Origin: Tilletiopsis washingtonensis
Taxonomy: Eukaryota > Basidiomycota > Exobasidiomycetes > Entylomatales
Reading direction: 5' to 3'
Length of the DNA: 64,000 nucleotides
Assembly (NCBI RefSeq): GCF_003144115.1
Contig: NW_020311998.1
Location: 942,581 to 1,006,580, forward strand
Position numbers and translations under genes: made by a program. How positions within the stretch are numbered: the first letter of the stretch is position 1; every line of letters starts with the position of its first letter. This document shows positions 57,280 to 64,000 of the stretch, in pieces. The notes under the pieces were generated by a model. The model searched no databases. It had not been told where the DNA came from and worked only from the letters and a program-made list of their open reading frames with translations.

Positions 57280-60200
57280 TCACTCTGTGTCGGGCACGAG
57301 TGTGGATGCGCGCGGCGTCTGCCATGGCGTCGTGGCCGCGCTGCCGTCGCCGCGCCGGAACTGCGCCTCGAAGGCCTCGACCGAGCCGCCGAGCACGCCA
57401 AATGCGCCCTGCGTGAGCTGCCCGATCTGTCGTGAAGCGGTCAGCAGTGTGTCAGAGCGGCGACGCGCAGGCACTGACCTCCTCGAGCTGGTGGATGAGG
57501 TCCTTCATCGAGAGCGCGTCTGGGAAGCTGATCAGCGCCTGCCGCAGCTGACCCTCAGCAGTACGCACAGCTAAAGTACAGCAGGTACGCGCTGCTGCCG
57601 CGGACGGCGCGCCGCTTCACCGCGGGCAGCTCGCGGATGGCGTCGAGCAGCGCCTGGCGCGAGCGCTCGGCCGGCGGGAGGTACGGCGGCAGCGGCGTCT
57701 TGAGGTTGAACGCTGCGCCGACACAGTCAGTGGATGCTCCGCGGCGGCCCCTCTTCACACTCACCGCTGCCGAGGAGATAGAAGAAGAGCAGCACGTTGC
57801 CCACCATCTCGCGGCGCACACCCGTCGCATCGACGGGCACGACAAAGTCGCGCCGCACACGCGTGTGCCAGTCGCGCCGGCTCGTGACGCGGCGCATCGC
57901 ATGCAGCTTGTCGAGGATGTTCTGGCAGCAGCCGAGGTAGCGCCGGTACGTGCCCACGGGGAAGGGGCCCTTGAGACGCGGCTCGTTGCGCGTCTGCGCC
58001 AGCAGCGCCTCGAGCTTGATGAGCTGCACCTGCAGGTGCAGCTCCATCTTCTCGATGTCGTCGTGCCCCGTCAGCGCGCTCTCGAGCAGCGGCCGCTGCT
58101 CCTCCACGTCGCTGTCGTCGTCGGCGGCGTGCTGCGTCTCCTCGCGCGGCGGCTGCGAGCCGTACGCCAGCACGAGGCGCTGGTAGAGGGCGGAAAAGTT
58201 GAAGAGCAGCTCGGACAGCCCGTGCGCGAGCTCGCGGCGCGCCTCGAATGGCCACACCAGCTGGTTCATCACCGACGCTGAGACGACGCCGATGACGACG
58301 GCGACGGCACGGCGAATGGCGAGCTCCTCGACGTCCATGCCCTCGCCGCGCAGGGTATACGAGTAGACTGCGCGAAGTGTGAGCGGACGAGGCGACGGCA
58401 CGTGGTGCACCACTCACGCGCGACGAGGTTGTAGGTGACGATGGAGAAGCGGCCGGCAGAGGCGCGCGCCGGCTTGCTGACGATGTAGTTGAAGCATGGT
58501 AGGCTGCAGAGGAAGCCAAAGACTGTGCGAGGAGTCAGTGCGGCTCGGACGTGGCGAGCTGGCGACTCACGCGGCAGCGCCACCCAGTCGTCGTCGAAGA
58601 GGAGCCGGGCAGCGTACGCCATCGAGGCGCCAATGACGGTGCCGAGAATCTGCTGGAAGCTGCGACACGCACGACGACGTCAGCAAGGCACCTCCGGTCT
58701 CTCGTCAACGATGCACTCACGCGATGTTGTTCGACTGGCCCATCGTCGGCTGCAGGATTACCATGTACGTGACGAGACACCACTGGCCCTGGTACTGCAC
58801 GAATGTCGGCCGCGTCGAGCTGACGAAGGCAGGCGTTGCAAGCAGGCAGCAGCCGATCGCCGCCTTGAGCGCGAACTTGACATCGGGCTCGCGCAGGAAC
58901 TGACCGAGCCGCCAGACGAGACGATCCGCACGCTGCTTGAACGTGCGAGCAGTCGGCGTCTGCTCGGTGTTTGGCTGGTGGCGCTTGTGCGAAGGCCAGT
59001 TCGGCGGCGTCGGTCCGGAGGTGATGGACAGGACGTCCGCTGGGCGTTGCAGCGTCAGCGAAGCCCTTTTGCAAATCACGCGTGACGTACCGAAGCGCCG
59101 CAGCAGGCCCTTCTTCGGCGCTCGGCGGCGTCGAGATCGCTCTGGGCTGCCCAAGAAGCGCCACGGCTGCAGCAGCCACCACCAGCGCGCCGGCGAGCGC
59201 TCCGACTCGATGCGCCGCACGCGAATCTTCTCCATCTCGAGCACCAGACTCGATAGCGAGCGCGCGAACTCCTCGAGCAGGAAGAGGAAGTAGAAGATGA
59301 CGAAGACCTCCTCATCGGCCTGGAAGCCCGGGCTTGCGCCGAGGCTCGACTCGGACGGCTGTCCGCGCTCCGCCAGCGGGTAGATCGTATAGAGACTGCG
59401 GTGGTCTGTGAGCTGACGGCAGCTCATAAGCTAGGCAGGGCACGCACCGCTTCGTCGAGATGTCCTGCTCGTGCTGGAAACGCTTGAGCGCAGAGTTGAC
59501 GTCGCGCGCAAGCGCCTCAAAGCCGGCGTCCTCGCCAGGCTCGCTGTCTTTCGACGACTTGAACGTCTCGCGCATGCCGTTGAGGCTTCGCGCGCAGGTG
59601 AACTAGTCGCGCAGGTCAGCCAGAGCCGTCCGTGAGCAGCTCGCCTGTACTCACTACGAGGCTGCGCATGTGAGGACCCACGCCTTCCAGGAACGCATTG
59701 AACGCCTTGATACGCTGCTCGAGCTCGGTGGGCTCCTCACTCTCAGCCTCGAGCGGCAGCTCGTCTTCGTCGATGAGCATCGTCAGCGGTCGGCCGCTTA
59801 GCGCTCCTGCCACGGCAGTGCCTGGCTCATGCGGCGGTAGGTGCCGTCCTGCAGCCTGCGCCTGGGCACGCTCCTCGCGCTGTGCAGCCATAATGTCGTG
59901 CTGCAGGCTGCAGCTGCTGCGCAGGCCACCGAGGTGCAGCGCCAGGCCATTCATGGCATCGACGACGCGCACGTAGTTGTCGATCTGGCCGCGCAGGCGC
60001 CAGTCGAACGGCGCCTCGAGCTTGGCCTCGGCCAGATTCTTCTTGAGCTGGACAGGGGCGTCAGGCGCACGAGCAGCACTGACACGCGACCGCCACTCAC
60101 GCTGGTGAAGGACGAGTGTAGATTGTCGCTGGCGCGCTTGATGTTCTCGGAGCGGATGTTGAACTGTGAGGGATCGTCGAGCAGGAATGTCTTGGTCAGG

Positions 60201-62028
60201 ACGCGCAGCAGCGTCGCAAAGCCCTGGAGGTTGCGCTGAATGTCACGCCTGTGCAGCGTCAGCGCCGACGGCTGCTTCACCTGTCGCGCAGCTCACTCGA
60301 GATTGGTGCATGCGCTCTGCGGCCAGAGCAGGAGGCACACCGAGTTGGTCACGATGACGCCCATGATCACGACGAGCGTGACGTCGTACACCTTGTCCGT
60401 CTCGAACTGCCCGAGCGATGCGCTGCCCTCCTTGACGACGCTGCGGGGACAGGTCAGCGGTGCCGAGCTGCGAAGTACTCCGCACGCACACTGTGAAGAG
60501 GATGACGCCGATGAGGCTGCACGCCGACGCGAACGCCGGCCGCACGAACTTGGCACGCGCATAGCCCACAAGCGCCATGGCCAGGCCGATGAAGAGCAGC
60601 ACGACGACGATGTTGCTCAGCAGCGGCAGTCCGGCCTCGTGCAGCGCCACGGCCGTGAGCATCGAGGCGAGGCCCATCCCGACGGAGTAGGCGAAGGCCG
60701 CGAGCGCAAAGATGTCGGACTCGAGCATGGAGCCGATCGAGCGGCCCGGGTGGAAGTACACGACGACTGTTGCGACCATGAAGAGGTTGCTCTGCGGGAA
60801 GATGTCAGCGCTGTTGGTGCGACTGCTGCGGCGCACGCACAATCGGAATTGTCTTGCCGTCGCGGTCCGGCAGAATGTCGGCCATCCACTGCGAGAGCAG
60901 CGGCGAGTACGTGAACTGCCAGATGATGAGCACTGCTGATCAAGCGTAACGGTGGTCGCCGCTCACCAAGGAGGCGAGAAGGTACGCAATGCAGCATTTG
61001 ACTGGGCGCACAGGTCAGCATCTGGTGCGCAGTCCTTCGCCGAGACACTCACGGACGTCCTTCGTCACGGCGCTGGGATTGGCCATGTGCTCGTACCAGT
61101 CGTGCAGCCACCATTTCAAGCCGCTGCGAGGCCGTGCTGGTGCCGTGTTCAGGGTGCTCAGGAGCCTCGCTTCCTCGTCCTCGCTGTTGTCGTCCAGCAG
61201 GTGCTTGTGCTCGCCCCACGCAAGTGGATCCTCGCCGCGCGGGATGTGCTCGGGGTCGGCGCTGAGGTAGCTGTCCGGCTCGTCTGAAACCGACTCGGCG
61301 CGGCCGTCCGAGCGCTTGGACGGGCTGCGCATCACGTCTCGCGAGCCAGAGCGCGACGTGCCGCGCGTTGGCGAGAGGAAGCGGGCCCATGCGCGTGGCC
61401 CGGCGACCGCCTGCGCGCCCGGCGGGCCCGTAGCGCGGCCCATTCGACTGTCGGAGGACGAGCTGCCGGTGGAGCCGTCTTGCGCTTCTGCCATCGTGCC
61501 CGAGCGGCTTGCCATGCGATGCCGCATTGGCGACAGGGCCGAGCCATCGCGGCTTGGCTCTCTTCGGCCGCGCGCCGGACTCGTGGGCTCGTCGAAGAGC
61601 GCGGCGAGGCTGTCCCACTGCCCAGCGCTGCCGAGGTCTGCAGCCGCAGGCGTGCGCGCCAGCGGCGCCTCGACGATCTCGAGGCGTGCCCAGCCGCTGA
61701 GCTCGTCGGCGTGAATGCGAGCCTCGTCGGCGTCGCGCTCGGCGCGGCGCTGGTTGATGGAGGCGGCGGCGCGCACCGACGCCTCGACGACGCGCCACAG
61801 CGCCGAGCGCGGCCGCTCGGCGGCGGGCAGCGACTGCGAGGAGAAGAGGTCCTGCGCCGCGCCCGGCGACGAGCTGGCCCAGCGGCCCGAGGCGGCGACG
61901 GCGCGGCGCGGCCGGCTGCTGCTGGCGCTGCGCGCGGGGATCTCGCGCGGCGCAGCGGCGTGCGGTGAGGCACGACTGCTGCTGCCCGCCGTCGGCGCAC
62001 TATCCGGCTGGGCACTCGCGTGCTCCAT
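57280..62028 (-). CDS. FUSC / aromatic-acid-exporter-like membrane protein (BRE4-type)
   Basis: The exons are 62028-61053, 61001-60967, 60915-60841, 60791-60490, 60440-60297, 60248-60101, 60047-59655, 59602-59448, 59395-59091, 59039-58721, 58659-58571, 58522-58418, 58367-57765, 57712-57569, 57519-57479 and 57426-57280, giving 1326 residues. A disordered Ser/Arg-rich N-terminus of about 300 residues precedes the first helix set (CCIAYLLASLFTYSP, VATVVVYFHPGRSIGSMLE) and a second set (FALKAAIGCCLLATPAF, VTYMVILQPTMGQS). This two-block layout is that of fungal ArAE_2_N/FUSC proteins related to yeast Bre4. The substrate is unknown. Introns are 48-61 nt, among the most uniform in the window. The donor at 57478 is GTCAGT. 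Confidence 0.9.
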
Positions 62029-62350
62029 GCCTGGCCGAGAGCAGAGTGCGGCGCCGTGTGCTTGCGGTGGTGGTGAAGCGGAAGGAGGCGCCGCCTCGCG
62101 TCCAACGGCCGAGCAGCAGCTCCAAGGTCAGGGGCGCTTCATCAAGGCGCGCCACGCTTAACAGCGCCGCCGTGGCCCGTGCATCGCGCGCTCTCGCACG
62201 GGTCGCTGCGTGGGAACAGGCGCAGGTGGAGCTCGCGGCCGAGGCGGGGCAGGACATTGCTTCTTCCCCTCTCTCACACACTTGCACCTCGCCGCCACCC
62301 GGCCACCTCTCGCACCTTGACAGCGGCGCACCACTGCCGCAGGCGCCAGC
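62029..62350. other. Divergent promoter, FUSC-like gene and ORC2
   Basis: A 0.32-kb region separates the two start codons. The last ~80 nt before ORC2 are C-rich. No gene is seen. Confidence 0.5.
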
Positions 62351-64000
62351 ATGCCGCCGCCCGAGATCGACCCCGACGACAGCCAGGAGTCGGAGCTCGT
62401 GCCGTCCGACGACAGCCAGGAGTCCGAGCTCGTGCCGTCGGACGACAGCGAGGAGAGCGAGCTGCTGCCGACCGACGACGAGCGCGAGCGCGACGGTGCG
62501 AGCGGCTCGGAGCGCAGCGCCAGCCGCTCGCGCTCAGGCTCGGCGGCATCGGCGTCGCTGGCACGCGCCGACATTGCGCCGCAGCGCTCACGCCGAGCAG
62601 CAGCAGAGAAGGCGCATCTGGCGTGGGACGAGGGGCGCTCGAGCAGGTCGCCGCAGCCGCCCGCGGGCAACGGCGAAGATGCAGATGGCGCACGGCGCCT
62701 GGAGCCGCCTGGCGACGTGCGCAACGAGGCGGGCCCCTCGGTTCCGCGCAAGCCATCCGCCGAGCCCGGCCGTACGGGCCTCGAGCAGCCGGACGCGGCA
62801 GTGCAGACGCCGAAGCGCCGAGGACGGCCGGTCAAGGGCGCCAATGGCTCCGACACGCCGGCCAGCAAGGCTTCGTCGCGCGGCAAGGCGACGCCAAAGA
62901 GTAAGCGCCGCCTGTCGCACGACGCCGAGTCGCCTGCGCACAAGCGCCGGCAGACGAGCGTCGCCTCCAGCACGTCGCAGCTGCTCGGCTCACTGGCGGC
63001 GTCCGAGGCAGATCCCAGCGCAAACGCCTCGATGGTACATCCAACATCGTCCGATGCGTACTTTGCCGCGCACGCCCCCTCGGCCGCTTCGCGCGCCCGC
63101 GATGCGACGTCGCGCGAGCTTCTCTCGGCCAAGCTGCCGCCGCTGCAGCCTGCGGCGCTGCATGCCCTCTCGTCGCTGTCGCCGAGCCCGCCGCACCTGC
63201 CCGTCGCGCACTGGGACGCGCTACACCCGCGCTGGCTTGGCCTGCTAGCCGCTGGCTTTCCGATTCTCTACCACGGCCTCGGCGACGCGCGGCCTGCGCT
63301 CGAGCGCTTCGTCTCGCGCATGGCCGAGCAGGGCGAGGGCGCCGTGGCCGTCGTGCGCGGCGAGGCTCTCGTGCGCTTCGACGAGCTGCTCTCTGCAGCC
63401 GAAGCTGCCGGCAGTCTGCCCAAGGCCAGCGCCTCCGCCGACGAACACGCCTCGACCGTCGAAGCGCGCGCAGTAGCCATCGCCCAGGCCTACGCCGACG
63501 ACCGCGAGAGCAGAAAGGCGCGCCCGCCGCTCTTCCTGCTCGTCCACGATGCCGGCGCGCCGGCGCTGCTCGCACCGAGAGCACAGGCCGTGCTCGCCAT
63601 TCTGGCGGCGGCGCCGCGCCTGCGCCTGCTCGCCTCGGTCTCGCACGCGCGAGCGGGTGCCCTGGCGGGCCTTGGCGGCCCAGACTGGATCTGGGAGAGC
63701 CTCTCGACGTTCGTGCCACGCGAGATCTCCTCTCGGGCTGCGCGCACCGCCGGCCTGCCTCGCACGCTGCATCTCGGCGGCGCTGCAAGCGCGTCTGCAC
63801 CGGGCGTGGCTGGCGCCGGCGGCCTCGTCGCAGCCAACGCGCCGGACCTCTCGGCAGCATCGGCGCTGCACGTCTTCAAGAGCGTCACGTCGTCGGCGCA
63901 GCAGCTCTTCCTGCGCGTGGCGGCACTGCAGCTCGGCACGCACGCCAACGGGCTCTCGTACGCCGAGCTGGGCGCGCTGGCGGCGCGCAACTTCATCGCC
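62351..64000 (+). CDS. ORC2: Origin recognition complex subunit 2 (3' end cut by window)
   Basis: ORC2 is part of the six-subunit complex that marks replication origins and loads MCM. The frame is open without introns for 550 codons to the window end. The first ~200 residues are disordered, with an 11-residue acidic repeat in three copies, an AT-hook-like TPKRRGRPVKG, and basic KSKRRLS and HKRRQT. The ORC2 core shows HPRWLGLLAAGFPILYHGLG, then ALERF, LFLLVHDAGAPALL, RLRLLASVSH, WIWESLSTFVP and LHVFKSVTSSAQQLFLRVAA. The C-terminal winged-helix region is only begun. The start Met lies directly before the acidic repeat. Confidence 0.94.
   Translation, partial: MPPPEIDPDDSQESELVPSDDSQESELVPSDDSEESELLPTDDERERDGASGSERSASRSRSGSAASASLARADIAPQRSRRAAAEKAHLAWDEGRSSRSPQPPAGNGEDADGARRLEPPGDVRNEAGPSVPRKPSAEPGRTGLEQPDAAVQTPKRRGRPVKGANGSDTPASKASSRGKATPKSKRRLSHDAESPAHKRRQTSVASSTSQLLGSLAASEADPSANASMVHPTSSDAYFAAHAPSAASRARDATSRELLSAKLPPLQPAALHALSSLSPSPPHLPVAHWDALHPRWLGLLAAGFPILYHGLGDARPALERFVSRMAEQGEGAVAVVRGEALVRFDELLSAAEAAGSLPKASASADEHASTVEARAVAIAQAYADDRESRKARPPLFLLVHDAGAPALLAPRAQAVLAILAAAPRLRLLASVSHARAGALAGLGGPDWIWESLSTFVPREISSRAARTAGLPRTLHLGGAASASAPGVAGAGGLVAANAPDLSAASALHVFKSVTSSAQQLFLRVAALQLGTHANGLSYAELGALAARNFIA
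62375..62473 (+). repeat. ORC2: 33-nt tandem repeat, three copies, in ORC2
   Basis: Three in-frame copies encode the 11-residue unit DDSQESELVPS, the third slightly diverged to DDSEESELLPT. Copy number is a multiple of the codon length, so expansion or loss keeps the frame. Confidence 0.9.

Noticed and set aside
1-64000. Mobile elements, virus-like elements, CRISPR arrays and rRNA genes
   Set aside because: I saw no transposase, reverse transcriptase or capsid motifs, no terminal repeats, no spaced direct repeats, and no rRNA signatures.

Overview
The window is a stretch of nuclear chromosome from a GC-rich, intron-rich fungus. A basidiomycete is the best fit, and I infer Ustilaginomycotina (smut-like yeasts and relatives). 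The reasons are compact genes, about 113 hand-placed introns that are mostly 48 to 70 nt long with GTGAGT/GTGCGT donors and CTGAC-like branch sites, fungal marker genes (Rho1, Bzz1 with a C1 domain, ERG24, Psr1-type phosphatase, AT-1 transporter), and an intron-bearing tRNA-Gln. I could not compute GC content or search databases, so family names rest on motif recognition. I see no transposon, virus-like element, rRNA or CRISPR array.

Layout. 1-7.1 kb: a secreted alpha/beta hydrolase (cut by the window edge), a cysteine-rich GPI-type surface protein and an acetyl-CoA transporter. 8-14.6 kb: a secreted protein of unknown function, a branched-chain aminotransferase and a seven-helix membrane protein with a long loop and tail. 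14.6-17.9 kb: a gene-free stretch. 17.9-29.7 kb: a small charged protein, cofilin, prenylcysteine lyase, BMS1 and glycerol kinase. 30.6-37.7 kb: Bzz1 (F-BAR, C1, two SH3), a mitochondrial carrier and Rho1. 38.3-45.3 kb: a JmjC/cupin protein carrying a very large acidic insert, a Swt1-like PIN nuclease and a small single-pass membrane protein. 45.3-54 kb: a single-pass surface protein and a Psr1/FCP-type phosphatase separated by two more gene-poor stretches. 55-64 kb: tRNA-Gln, ERG24, a 16-exon FUSC/aromatic-acid-exporter-like protein and the first 550 codons of ORC2.

There is no operon or metabolic cluster; these are independent housekeeping and cell-surface genes. A loose theme is membrane and cortex biology: actin (cofilin, Bzz1, Rho1), sterols (ERG24), prenyl-protein turnover (prenylcysteine lyase) and several surface proteins.

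The most unusual aspect is splicing. Several genes keep their conserved reading frame only if extremely small exons are spliced in: 5 nt in cofilin, 9 and 14 nt in the GPI protein, 9 and 15 nt in the mitochondrial carrier, and 16 nt in Bzz1, where it restores an exact C1 zinc-finger spacing. Two genes begin with an exon holding only the ATG. For nearly all genes the summed exon lengths divide by three and the protein lengths fit the families, for example 143 residues for cofilin.
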